DNA of 53,259 bases, from positions 1 to 53,259 of the forward strand of contig DVIA01000005.1 of NCBI GenBank assembly GCA_018711655.1, written 5' to 3'. Made by a program: the position numbers and the translations under genes. The notes under the pieces are model-generated. The model was not told the origin of the DNA. It did no database searches and saw nothing but the letters and a program-made list of their open reading frames with translations. How positions within the stretch are numbered: the first letter of the stretch is position 1; the number at the start of each line of letters is the position of its first letter. Shown here one piece after another: positions 8,774 through 17,090 of the stretch. The stretch is from Candidatus Pullichristensenella avicola (GTDB taxonomy: Bacteria > Bacillota > Clostridia > Christensenellales > Aristaeellaceae).

Positions 8774-9465
8774 AACTTTTCTCCTCCGTCTGCCTTCAGG
8801 GTATCCTGCGTCCCGCGACATCCCGCGCGCGCGTTCGCCCAACGGGACATTGCGGAAAATATCAGCGAAATGGAAGCCGCGCCCGCGTCGCGGCAACCAA
8901 CGCTTTTTTCTCCGTATTGCCGCGCGCGCCCCTTGCGGGCAACCATCGCGGCGGTGGCTTCGCAACCCTTCCCGGCCGCTGCCGCGGCCGCTTCCAGCGC
9001 CGCGCGGAAATCGCTTCCCCGGTTCGCGCTGTCCAGCAGCGCTCGGGACGCGGGAAGGAGCGCGTCTACCATCGTCTTTTCCCCCGGCTTGGTTCTTCCC
9101 CTGCGCATGATCGCGCAAAGCGCCCGATCCATCAGGCCGGCAAATTGCGCGATATCCACGCTTTCAACCTCCGGCATCTCCTTCAGGCCGCCCGTAAACA
9201 GCGTTCCAAACAAAACGCCCGAAGCGCCGCCCATGGTTTTGAGCAGCGTCAGACCGCTCTGATAGAAAAGCGCGTTGATCGTGGAATAGCGCTTCTCCCG
9301 CAAAAGCGCCTCCAGATGAGAAAATCCCCGCCGCATGCCGATCCCATGATCTCCGTCGCCAGACCGATTGTCGATCTGCGTAAGATAGGCTTCGTTTTCC
9401 ACAATGGCGCGACAAACGCACAGCAACATTTCCCGGATATCCTCAACAGAGAGCCTTTCCTTCAT
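8770..9465 (-). CDS. DhaL-type kinase nucleotide-binding subunit
   Basis: 231 residues from ATG 9465 (GAGGAGG upstream). The Dak2/DhaL domain is intact: Asp32, Asp37 and Asp39 in DNRSGDGDHG, which hold the two Mg ions and nucleotide phosphates, KTMGGASG at 76-83, KPGEKTMVDAL at 126-136 and DAGAAS near the end. It carries the nucleotide for phosphorylation of the substrate bound by DhaK. In PTS-type systems DhaL keeps a bound ADP recharged by DhaM; no DhaM or other PTS protein is present here, so direct use of ATP is possible but unproven. It overlaps the DhaK gene by 23 bp and the following dehydrogenase-like gene by 4 bp. Confidence 0.9.
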   Translation of the reverse strand: MKERLSVEDIREMLLCVCRAIVENEAYLTQIDNRSGDGDHGIGMRRGFSHLEALLREKRYSTINALFYQSGLTLLKTMGGASGVLFGTLFTGGLKEMPEVESVDIAQFAGLMDRALCAIMRRGRTKPGEKTMVDALLPASRALLDSANRGSDFRAALEAAAAAAGKGCEATAAMVARKGRARQYGEKSVGCRDAGAASISLIFSAMSRWANARAGCRGTQDTLKADGGEKL

Positions 9466-10474
9466 GTCGTCCTCCTCTCGCGCCCCTGTGCGTAAATACG
9501 GGCGTATGCGCCTCGCAATCATAATAGCGCTTCAATTCCTCGTCCAGCTTCAGAATGCTGACCGAACAGCCGCCCATTTCCTGGGAGGTCAGATAGCGAT
9601 TGACCTTGATATCGTACACCTTCACGTTTCGCCGCTGGAATCGCTCGTACAGTTCCTTGCAAAGAATCAGCAATTCCATGTACCCCGTCGCGCCCATACT
9701 GTTGACCAAAAGACATATTTCCATGCCTTTTTCCATGGGCATTTCCTGCTCGAGCCAGAACAGCAGGCGATCTGCGATTCCGTCCGCAGTCGTCATAGGC
9801 AGGCGTTCGACGCCCGGTTCGCCGTTGAAGCCCATGCCGAATTCAAGGCAATCTTCCGGCATGTCAAACATTTTCTGCCCATTTTGAGGATTGTATCCGG
9901 AATACAGTACGACCGGGATGGAACAGGTGTTTTCGGCCGCTTTGCGCGCCAGGCGCGCCACCTCCTGCAGCGCGCATCCCGCCTCGGAAGCGGCGCCCGC
10001 CGTTTTCAAAACATAAAGGATCCCCGCGATCCCTCCCCGGTTCTGGCGCTCATGGCGCGGCGCGGAGAGAATGTCGTCGCGCACGAGCACCAGTTCCGCC
10101 TCAATGCCGTCCAGCGCCAGCAATTCAACGGCCATATCGCTGTTGAGATAATCGCCGGCAAAGTTTCCACAGATGAGCAAAACGCCTTTCCCGGTATGGA
10201 TCGCCTTGGCCGTTTCGTAAATGGAAAATGCAGACGGCGCGGCGAACACCTCGCCAATGCACGTTGCGTCTCCCATGCCGTTTCCAACATAGCCTATGTG
10301 CATCGGCTCGCAGCCGGCCCCACCGTTGGCCATAACGCAAACCTTGTCCTGAATCACCCTTTTGCGATAGGCTTTCTGCCCGGGTATGCGAACAAAATCG
10401 CGATTGTTTGCATACAAAAAGCCTTCGAGCATATCCTCTACCAGTTCATCCGGCTTGTTGATGATTTTTTTCAT
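9443..10474 (-). CDS. DhaK-like kinase substrate-binding subunit lacking both active-site histidines
   Basis: 343 residues from ATG 10474 (GGGAGGC upstream). It has the Dak1/DhaK fold: GAGCEPMHIGYVGNGM near residue 55, GNFAGDYLN near 108 and GMGFNGEPG near 217. In characterised dihydroxyacetone kinases the equivalents are His56 (GHEP), Asp109 (base) and His218 (GIHGE), which forms a hemiaminal with the substrate carbonyl. Here Asp108 is kept, but His56 is replaced by Cys55 and His218 by Asn217. The protein therefore cannot bind dihydroxyacetone covalently in the known way and probably phosphorylates another substrate, or has lost catalysis. Neighbours suggest a ketose or ketose phosphate. DhaL is encoded directly downstream with overlap. 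Confidence 0.85.
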   Translation of the reverse strand: MKKIINKPDELVEDMLEGFLYANNRDFVRIPGQKAYRKRVIQDKVCVMANGGAGCEPMHIGYVGNGMGDATCIGEVFAAPSAFSIYETAKAIHTGKGVLLICGNFAGDYLNSDMAVELLALDGIEAELVLVRDDILSAPRHERQNRGGIAGILYVLKTAGAASEAGCALQEVARLARKAAENTCSIPVVLYSGYNPQNGQKMFDMPEDCLEFGMGFNGEPGVERLPMTTADGIADRLLFWLEQEMPMEKGMEICLLVNSMGATGYMELLILCKELYERFQRRNVKVYDIKVNRYLTSQEMGGCSVSILKLDEELKRYYDCEAHTPVFTHRGARGGRHEGKALC

Positions 10475-10498
10475 TATGCCTCCCGTGCCTTTTGCGCG

Positions 10499-11461
10499 CT
10501 ACGCGATCAGCAACAGTTTTTCAACAGTATCCACCGTTTGGCTGTCTGTAATGAGCGCGTCTATATACTCGCCTCGCAAAGCGCCCAGCAGGGCCCTTCC
10601 CTTGTTCGCCCCCGCGCATATGCTCACCTTTCTGCGCACACGCTTCATGACTTCGTTGGAGGCGCAGATCGTTCTGTCCTCAATCAGCGGCAGGTAATTT
10701 CCGCTGATGTCAAAATGATGCGTATTGATCTCGCCGCAGGCGTTGCTGCTTGCGATCTTGCGTTTGCAATCGTCGTCGTAAAATGAAAACAGTCTGCTGC
10801 TTATATCGGCATTGCCGATACCGACAATGATCAAATCCATTTTTTCCCAAAGGCGGAATATATCGGTAATGCTCTTTTCCCGCAACAAGCGCCGTCGCAG
10901 TTCGAAGCTGTCAATAAACGCGGGGCAATTCAAGTAAAACGCGGAACACTTCAGTATTTTGGACAAATTCTCCACCACTTCGTTCGGCCGGGCATACAGC
11001 GGCGCTTTGTCCAAGTTGAAACTGCCCATCATTTGCACCGCCGTGTGTTCCCGGCCTTTGCGAAGCATCCATTCCTTGATCTGATGAATGGCGCGATCCA
11101 CGGAATTGCCCGGCGTAATACCGATAATATTCGCTTCGTTGATATATCGCGCCAGGATCGGCGCGGCGAAGCGGCCCAAATTGGAGAAGGTAAATTCTGC
11201 GGAATCGGATTTCATGACGAAACATTCGCGAAGATTGGGGAAGAGTTTCCGGAGCCTGTCCTCCTTCTGAAAGCTGCGCAGGCTGCCTTCGTCGATGTTG
11301 ATCTCTATGCGCACGATGTTCGTCTCCCGCGCATACCGGAGCAACTGGGAAACATAGGACCTCGATATGTAGAGCGTTTGAGCGATCTCGCTTTGCATCA
11401 TATTTTCTTCGTAATACATCAGGGCGGCTTTTATCGCCAGATCTTTTTTTGAATCCGCCAT
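10499..11461 (-). CDS. SorC/DeoR-type sugar-responsive transcriptional regulator
   Basis: 320 residues from ATG 11461 with a GTGAGGT ribosome site. An N-terminal helix-turn-helix (QSEIAQTLYISRSYVSQLLRY, residues 23 onward, with VRIEI after it) is followed by a SorC-type effector-binding domain related to glucosamine-6-phosphate isomerase, including IGITPGNSV, DLIIVGIGNAD and the end motif DALITDSQTVDTV. Members bind phosphorylated sugars and control sorbose, deoxyribose or glycolytic operons. It is encoded inside the operon between the aldolase and DhaK genes, so it probably autoregulates the operon. The inverted repeat at 21393-21422 is a candidate site. Confidence 0.92.
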   Translation of the reverse strand: MADSKKDLAIKAALMYYEENMMQSEIAQTLYISRSYVSQLLRYARETNIVRIEINIDEGSLRSFQKEDRLRKLFPNLRECFVMKSDSAEFTFSNLGRFAAPILARYINEANIIGITPGNSVDRAIHQIKEWMLRKGREHTAVQMMGSFNLDKAPLYARPNEVVENLSKILKCSAFYLNCPAFIDSFELRRRLLREKSITDIFRLWEKMDLIIVGIGNADISSRLFSFYDDDCKRKIASSNACGEINTHHFDISGNYLPLIEDRTICASNEVMKRVRRKVSICAGANKGRALLGALRGEYIDALITDSQTVDTVEKLLLIA

Positions 11462-11525
11462 CGTTTACCTCACCATTTTCACGACCGGGCACCGCCCCGA
11501 TGCGACGTATGCGTTGTCGCTCAGA

Positions 11526-12572
11526 TCAACGCGCGTAATTCTCGTAATTGAACGTGCGCATATATTCCTTGCAGGTGTCCTTGACAATTGTGAACCAGGC
11601 GCGCCTGCGCATGGGATTCGCCGCGGAATTGAGCCTGGGCTTTATGCCGCCGAACGCCTGCGCGTAGTCCGGCGAAAGCACGTTTTTGCTGAGAATCCCA
11701 TCCGCAACATATCGTTCCAGCTGATCACTTGTAAAGATGTTGCCGAGATTGCGAAGCACGACGTCGGCGACGCTCTGTCCGCCCTTTACCGCCAGAATCG
11801 TAAAGATATTGATCTTCACAAAGCCGTCCTGAGGAAGGGTTGACAGATCCTCTTTGGGAACGGACGACGTTCCGTGCAGGCACATGATCTTCCCCACCTC
11901 GCGGCTGATCTCCCGCGCGCGCCGGGAATTGTACTTGACCTTATCGGCCGTAGCCCGGTGCTCGGTGCCTACGTTGGGAACGATGATGTCCACGCCCGTC
12001 TCCGACAAAAAGCGCCTGGCCTGTTCCACAGTGGTGGCCTCGTTTTTGTGCTTGTCTCCGGTAGCCTCGAACACTTCGTCCACGCCGCCCTCCACCAGCA
12101 CTTTGCCCTTCACCTGTTCGACATACTTTGCGGTGATCTCGATATTTTCCTCAAACGGGCGTTCGCTGGCGTCGCACATCACAGATGCGAAACGGTCCGC
12201 GTATTGGAGCAGCACATCCATATCGTGCCAGGGGAAGGCGTGATCCAAATGGGGCACGATGGTCAGGTTTCTGTAGGGGCTGTGTTCGCCCGCGAACAGT
12301 TGCAAATCCGAATGCATCATCTCCATGCCCAGATAGGGGTCGGCGCATTGCGTCACCAGCGTCATCTGTTTCCTGCCGGGATAGCGGCACGTCCAGGCGG
12401 GCGCTACCGGCAAATTGGGAACGCCGATCTCCTGCCCAAGCTCATACGCGGCGGCAAGGATCGCCTCCAGCGTTTCCCTGTCCTCCGCGCAGAACGTCGG
12501 AATGGCGACGCCGCGCTCGGCCGCCTGCGCATATACCTCTTTTACCTGTGAATAATCCAGCGTAAGTCCCAT
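11526..12572 (-). CDS. Class II (zinc) fructose-bisphosphate-type aldolase
   Basis: 348 residues starting at ATG 12572, 8 nt after GGAGGG; the in-frame ATG at 12578 is too close to that site. Class II aldolase signatures are present: LDHAF with Asp110-His111, VMCDASERPFEENIEIT at about 131-147, Glu161 in VEGGVDEV, His205 in VGTEHR, His233 in CLHGTSS and KINI at 253-256. The histidines bind the catalytic zinc. The sequence is divergent from Fba, GatY and KbaY, for example GTEH instead of GNVHG, so the ketose 1-phosphate or bisphosphate cleaved is uncertain. In sorbose operons an Fba-type gene (sorG) has this position. Its products would be triose phosphate and an aldehyde. Confidence 0.88.
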   Translation of the reverse strand: MGLTLDYSQVKEVYAQAAERGVAIPTFCAEDRETLEAILAAAYELGQEIGVPNLPVAPAWTCRYPGRKQMTLVTQCADPYLGMEMMHSDLQLFAGEHSPYRNLTIVPHLDHAFPWHDMDVLLQYADRFASVMCDASERPFEENIEITAKYVEQVKGKVLVEGGVDEVFEATGDKHKNEATTVEQARRFLSETGVDIIVPNVGTEHRATADKVKYNSRRAREISREVGKIMCLHGTSSVPKEDLSTLPQDGFVKINIFTILAVKGGQSVADVVLRNLGNIFTSDQLERYVADGILSKNVLSPDYAQAFGGIKPRLNSAANPMRRRAWFTIVKDTCKEYMRTFNYENYAR

Positions 12573-12587
12573 CGTCATATCCCTCCA

Positions 12588-13856
12588 TCATATTTTTGGG
12601 GCGTTTTCCAGAAGATACTTCTCCGCTTCGGCAGACCAGAGCATTCCATGGCGCGCACATATCCGCGCAAGCTCCCGGAAGAGAGGGTCTGTTTTTCCTT
12701 TTTCTGCAAAATCGTCGATCGCCGTAAGTTCCATCTCCAGGTTGGTATAAATCAGCTTTTTGCCGCCTGGTATTGCCGGCAGGTTGAGCGTCGCGTCTGC
12801 GGCGGCGTTCAGGCCGCCGATATGGGAAACCATAACCGCAGGGTCGATGCGCCCGCTTTCGATCATGGCCACGGCCTGGCGCAAATCCTCCGCGTCGCCG
12901 CCGCTCGTTCCCATATAATGGCAACCCTTGTAGTGGATGTCGTAGAAATTCACCATGGCGGAAAACTTCGTATCGGTAGGGCCGGAGAAGAAGTTGACGC
13001 ATGCATCCTGCGCTGCGATTGCGCATCCTGTTTCGACAACGGAGGCGACTGGCGCAAGGATGAATACATCGTCAAATCCCCGTTTCCCTTCCGTATACTG
13101 CAACAGATCCGCCGCAGGTTCCGCCATACCCGCAGTGTTTACATATTGCAGCCTGACGCCGTGCCTGGCCGCCTTTTCCGGGGAAAGAATTTCCTTTGCG
13201 CGATCCAGGCGCTTCTGGTCGATATCGGTCACGACGATCGTCGAGGGGCGCGCATCCATATTCAGCGCCAGGTCGATCGCACCCAGGCCCATGGGGCCGC
13301 AACCCGCAAGAATCGCCAGATTCCCGTTTGGACGAATGCCCATTTGATGCGTTTTGCCGTCGGCGCCCATGTGATAGCTGGCATGATATGCCGCAATCAG
13401 GCAGGAAATCGGTTCCGCCAAGGAGGCTTTGAAGTATGCGTCCCCCGTATAGCGCAGCAGGCAGTCCTTCTCCATCACCACTGCCGGAACAATGATCTTC
13501 GTCGCGTCGCCGCCAAACCGTTCAAACGAATATCCCGGGGCGTAGCCCTTGTTCAAGTAATTGATGTTGGGCTGAATCGTAAAGTGGTCGCCCGGCCGGT
13601 AAGTATCCTTCCAGCGCTTGCCCACCTCGAGGATCGTCCCGGCAAATTCGTGGCCGACCACGACGGGCTTTTGCGCAATATCCTCGGGCACCCTCTTGTG
13701 CTTTGCGCCCTGAACGGCCGCTTTGTATGTGGACATACATATGCTGTCTGTCACGACTTGCGCAAGAATTTCGTCGGCGCCCAGGGGGCCGATTTCATAC
13801 TCGTCCAGCCGCAGGTCTTTTTCGCCGTGCATCCTTACCGCTTTTGCTTTCATCAT
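12588..13856 (-). CDS. sorE: Medium-chain zinc dehydrogenase, SorE (L-sorbose-1-phosphate reductase)-like
   Basis: 422 residues from ATG 13856, 8 nt after AGAGGA. It resembles SorE of sorbose operons along its length: VTDSICMSTYKAA near residue 36, VGHEF with His69-Glu70, PGYSFERFGGDAT, GCGPMGLGAIDLAL as NAD(P)-binding motif, FDDVF, NFFSGPTDTKFSA, NFYDIHY, HYMGTSGGDAEDL and LPAIPGGKKLIYT. SorE reduces L-sorbose 1-phosphate to D-glucitol 6-phosphate. Asp in VTDID suggests a preference for NAD(H). The structural zinc cysteines of classical alcohol dehydrogenases are absent, as in SorE. The protein has a C-terminal extension of about 30 residues. Substrate assignment is by resemblance and could be another ketose 1-phosphate. 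Confidence 0.82.
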   Translation of the reverse strand: MMKAKAVRMHGEKDLRLDEYEIGPLGADEILAQVVTDSICMSTYKAAVQGAKHKRVPEDIAQKPVVVGHEFAGTILEVGKRWKDTYRPGDHFTIQPNINYLNKGYAPGYSFERFGGDATKIIVPAVVMEKDCLLRYTGDAYFKASLAEPISCLIAAYHASYHMGADGKTHQMGIRPNGNLAILAGCGPMGLGAIDLALNMDARPSTIVVTDIDQKRLDRAKEILSPEKAARHGVRLQYVNTAGMAEPAADLLQYTEGKRGFDDVFILAPVASVVETGCAIAAQDACVNFFSGPTDTKFSAMVNFYDIHYKGCHYMGTSGGDAEDLRQAVAMIESGRIDPAVMVSHIGGLNAAADATLNLPAIPGGKKLIYTNLEMELTAIDDFAEKGKTDPLFRELARICARHGMLWSAEAEKYLLENAPKI

Positions 13857-13884
13857 TCATCCATTCCTCTGCTGTATTGATATA

Positions 13885-14655
13885 TCAGGTGCTTGTAAAG
13901 CATCCGTCGATGATCAGATTCGCGCCGGAAGTGTAAGTGGACGCCTCCGACATAAAATAGATCACCGCCCCCGCCAATTCGTCGGGCAGGCCCATGCGAT
14001 GGAAAGGCACGGCCTGCAGCCAGTACTCGATCCACTCCGGCTTTGCCATTCCCGAAAGTTCCGTTTTGATGTAGCCGGGCGAGATACAATTGACGCGAAT
14101 GCCATACTGCGCCCATTCCACCGCGAGCGACTTGGTCAGGTGAATCACGGCGGCCTTGGAGGAATTGTACGACGTCTGCGGCTGCGGCAGATTGATAATC
14201 ACGCCCGACATGGAGCCGGTGTTGACGATCGTTCCCTTGGTTTTCGTCGCAATGAAGCGCTTCCCCACCGCCTGGGCCACATAGAAAAGGCCGTTGTAAT
14301 TGACGTTCACAACGCGAAGCCATTCCTCCGGCGTCACGTTCTCTACTTCCTTGTGAATGCATGTGCCTGCATTGTTGAACAGGCCGTCGATGCCGTCAAA
14401 GCAGCGGACAAAATCGTCCACGGTTCTGTTTACCGCCTCATAGTCGGTCACATCGCAGACAAAGCCCGCAAAATTCCGGCTGGGAAAGCGTAGCTTGAGT
14501 TCATCTGCGACGCTTTGCGCGCCTTCGCCATTTCTATCCAGTATGCCGACGTTCGCACCCGCCTCGGCAAGCCGGAAGGCCACGGCCTTGCCGATCCCCT
14601 GCGCGCCTCCCGTTACCAGAATTTTCCGATTCGCAAGCGAAAACAACGATTCCAT
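13885..14655 (-). CDS. Short-chain dehydrogenase/reductase (SDR), polyol- or sugar-type
   Basis: 256 residues from ATG 14655 (GAAGGAGG upstream). A classical SDR: TGGAQGIG at 15-22 for NAD(P), NNAG near 94-97, catalytic Ser (TGSMSG), Tyr163 and Lys167 in YNSSKAA, and ISPGYIKTEL after the active site. Asp40 at the end of the second strand (GILDRN) points to NAD. Relatives include sorbitol-6-phosphate and gluconate 5-dehydrogenases. Beside a SorE-like reductase it could carry out the second redox step, glucitol 6-phosphate to fructose 6-phosphate, as SorD/SorF does. That is inference from context. Confidence 0.88.
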   Translation of the reverse strand: MESLFSLANRKILVTGGAQGIGKAVAFRLAEAGANVGILDRNGEGAQSVADELKLRFPSRNFAGFVCDVTDYEAVNRTVDDFVRCFDGIDGLFNNAGTCIHKEVENVTPEEWLRVVNVNYNGLFYVAQAVGKRFIATKTKGTIVNTGSMSGVIINLPQPQTSYNSSKAAVIHLTKSLAVEWAQYGIRVNCISPGYIKTELSGMAKPEWIEYWLQAVPFHRMGLPDELAGAVIYFMSEASTYTSGANLIIDGCFTST

Positions 14656-14695
14656 CTGTTTGCCTCCTTCGTCTCTGTTCCCTTTGCCGGACGCC

Positions 14696-15727
14696 CTATT
14701 CCGCCCATGGATCGATGACGACCTCGAGCGCTTCGCCGCGGCGCATGGCCTCGATCCCCTCATGGATGCGAGAAAGCGGAAGCCTGTGCGTCACAAGTTT
14801 CTGAAGCGGCAGCAGACCGCTTTCCAGAAGGTCGATCATCGTCGTAAACATATAGGCGTTGATATAGTTGCTGTGTATGGTCAGATTTTTGCGCGTAATC
14901 TGGCTCTGATTGATCGTTTCCGTCTTGAGCGTGTTCATGCCAAAGAGCATGATCCGCCCTTCCGCGCGGGTATTTTCGATCGCTTCGGCGATCAACGTGC
15001 CCACGGCGTCGATCGCAACGTCCACCCCATAGGTGGTTTCGCGCGCAACAATCGCCCTGAGGTCCTCCTTCGTCGGATCGACGACAATATCCGCGCCGGA
15101 TTCATAGGCATACTTCGTTCGGAACGGCGAAACTTCGGAAGCGATGATCTTTTTTGCGCCGGACGCCTTGAGCATCTGAATAAAGTAGAGGCCGATCGGC
15201 CCCGCGCCCAGCACAAGCGCAGTTTCTCCAATATTGAAGCCGATTTTTCGCATCGCGCTGACGACACAGACCATGGGTTCGGCAAAAATCGCCACTTCCG
15301 TGGGAAGTTCTCTGGATATTTTCGCGCAGGCGCTGGCGGGAAGCGCCACATACTGCGCAAACCCTCCGTTGACATCCAACCCCGTATTGTAGATATTTGG
15401 GCACATGTTGGGCATGCCTCTTTTGCAGTAATAGCAAACCCCGCATGGGATGTTCGGATCTACCGCTACCCTGTCGCCAACCTCGAGGCTGGTTACGTCC
15501 TTCCCTTTTTCTACGATCTGACCGATATACTCGTGCCCGAGCACCACGCCCATTTTCCCCGGATGGCTTTGCGGCACATTGAGCACATGTACATCCGTAC
15601 CGCAGATGCTGGCCGCTTCGATTTTGAGCAGCACCTCGTCCGTCCTCTGAATCTGCGGAACGGGGATATCCGTCAGCGTCAATTTCCCTTCAGATTCAAA
15701 GATCGCCGCTTTCATCGTCTTGTTCAT
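14696..15727 (-). CDS. Zinc-dependent medium-chain alcohol/polyol dehydrogenase
   Basis: 343 residues from ATG 15727, 7 nt after GGAGG. Full zinc MDR architecture: catalytic Cys42 (SICGTDVH) and His65-Glu66 (LGHEY), structural zinc cysteines 95, 98, 101 and 109, and the nucleotide motif GAGPIGLYFIQ. It resembles sorbitol, threonine and galactitol-1-phosphate dehydrogenases, but the substrate cannot be read from the sequence. Because the importer delivers unphosphorylated sugar, it may oxidise a free polyol to a ketose as the first catabolic step. It is spaced 40 bp from the SDR gene in the same transcript. Confidence 0.88.
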   Translation of the reverse strand: MNKTMKAAIFESEGKLTLTDIPVPQIQRTDEVLLKIEAASICGTDVHVLNVPQSHPGKMGVVLGHEYIGQIVEKGKDVTSLEVGDRVAVDPNIPCGVCYYCKRGMPNMCPNIYNTGLDVNGGFAQYVALPASACAKISRELPTEVAIFAEPMVCVVSAMRKIGFNIGETALVLGAGPIGLYFIQMLKASGAKKIIASEVSPFRTKYAYESGADIVVDPTKEDLRAIVARETTYGVDVAIDAVGTLIAEAIENTRAEGRIMLFGMNTLKTETINQSQITRKNLTIHSNYINAYMFTTMIDLLESGLLPLQKLVTHRLPLSRIHEGIEAMRRGEALEVVIDPWAE

Positions 15728-15788
15728 TGAAATACCTCCATCTGCCGCAACGCCGCGCCGCCGTTTTTCCGGCCCGTCATTTTCTGCG

Positions 15789-16976
15789 TTACCATGGCAT
15801 GCCACAATTCATTGCAAAATGCTTCAGAATGACCATTGGCTCGACGTCCGATTCATTGCAGATCCGCACGCCGTCCCTTGCCGCCCTTTCGCCGACAAAA
15901 TACTCGTCGGCACTGGGCTGGCCGAAGCGCAGCATCTGCGCCGCCTCCGCCTTATACACGCCAAACCGGCCGTGTCCCTGGATGATGATACACCCATACG
16001 CCGCCGAATCTCTGACCATTGCTTCCTTTCCCGGCATGACTGTCAGTTCCTTGGCGGCGAACTGGTTGTCGGTACCATAGGCGATCCATTTCTCCACATA
16101 GGTTTCGTCCTCCAGGGCCAGAATGGGCGGTCGATAGTATTTCTTCCTGTAGTCGGGATCGGTATTGATCTCCCAATCCATAATGTTCAGCACATAATCC
16201 AGGTCTGCTTTTTTGTCGTCGGGCACATAGGAAAACAGGTATTCCCGGTCATAACGCTGCAGGCCCTCATCAACATTCTGCCAGATCGAACTTACGTCGC
16301 TGCACCACTGCGGCTCATATGTGCACAAAGATCCGGTCGAGTGCAGCACGCCGGCGGGCGTATACCAGCCCGTGCCCAGGGTTAGCGGATAGGCCCTGGA
16401 AAGTTCCGTGATATGGTTGTCGCGGCCTGTATACATTTGCAGACAGGCCAGGACCTGTTCCCTGGTGGTCGCCGGATCAAAGCCGAAATATGCGATCGGG
16501 CGAGTCCCAAGCGTAGTCGCATTCATTTGCGGCGGGAAAAAATACGCCTCCGGCTTCGGCTGCGCGCCAACGCGCTCCGCTTCCTCTTTTTTGTGGTGGA
16601 CATGGTGAAACGAGGGATAGTAGTAATCGAAGAATTTGGAAAACACCGGAAACCGGCCGTATGTTTTCCACAGAAAATCTCCGATCAATTCCGCACCAAA
16701 GGTTTCCACCGCTTCGCGCAGCGTGGACGTATTGTCGGCAAAGCGTATCCTGCTCAGCCCCTCTTCTGCATCGCATGAATCCAGCTGCGTGCACGTCGTG
16801 GAGGAAAGCCACCGTTCCTCAATGAATCCTCTTTGTATGCCGAAGCCGAGATAATCGTCCGGATGCAGCCGCAAGCGTTTCCCCGGCCGGTTGAATGTGC
16901 GCGGAATCCAGTTGGGCATCAGTTGAAGGATTCCCCGGCCGGCGTTGAGGGCGTTGTCGAGCGTTCCTCTTGCCAT
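15789..16976 (-). CDS. Type I phosphomannose-isomerase-like cupin protein
   Basis: 395 residues from ATG 16976 (GGGAGGG upstream). It resembles type I mannose-6-phosphate isomerase metal-site motifs: FHHVHHKKEEAE near residue 122, KPEAYFF near 141 and TGWYTPAGVLHSTGSL near 199. A second, C-terminal cupin-like half contains IIIQGHGRFGVYKAE. The histidines and glutamate would bind a divalent metal for aldose-ketose isomerisation. Overall similarity to ManA is low, so the substrate may differ from mannose 6-phosphate. It lies between the binding-protein and zinc dehydrogenase genes of the operon. Confidence 0.6.
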   Translation of the reverse strand: MARGTLDNALNAGRGILQLMPNWIPRTFNRPGKRLRLHPDDYLGFGIQRGFIEERWLSSTTCTQLDSCDAEEGLSRIRFADNTSTLREAVETFGAELIGDFLWKTYGRFPVFSKFFDYYYPSFHHVHHKKEEAERVGAQPKPEAYFFPPQMNATTLGTRPIAYFGFDPATTREQVLACLQMYTGRDNHITELSRAYPLTLGTGWYTPAGVLHSTGSLCTYEPQWCSDVSSIWQNVDEGLQRYDREYLFSYVPDDKKADLDYVLNIMDWEINTDPDYRKKYYRPPILALEDETYVEKWIAYGTDNQFAAKELTVMPGKEAMVRDSAAYGCIIIQGHGRFGVYKAEAAQMLRFGQPSADEYFVGERAARDGVRICNESDVEPMVILKHFAMNCGMPW

Positions 16977-17090
16977 CGTATCCCTCCCTGCATTTTCGAT
17001 CTGCGGCGGAGTCGCGGCCCTTCGCGGAGCAGCGCGGCCTGCGGCTCCGCCGCGATCGTTGCTCTCAGGCGTCTATGCCGCCTTCATCGC

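Noticed and set aside
6995-9262. A 755-codon open frame on the plus strand
   Set aside because: It is antisense to the mannitol-dehydrogenase-like and DhaL genes, which have clear motifs and ribosome sites. No recognisable protein on this strand.
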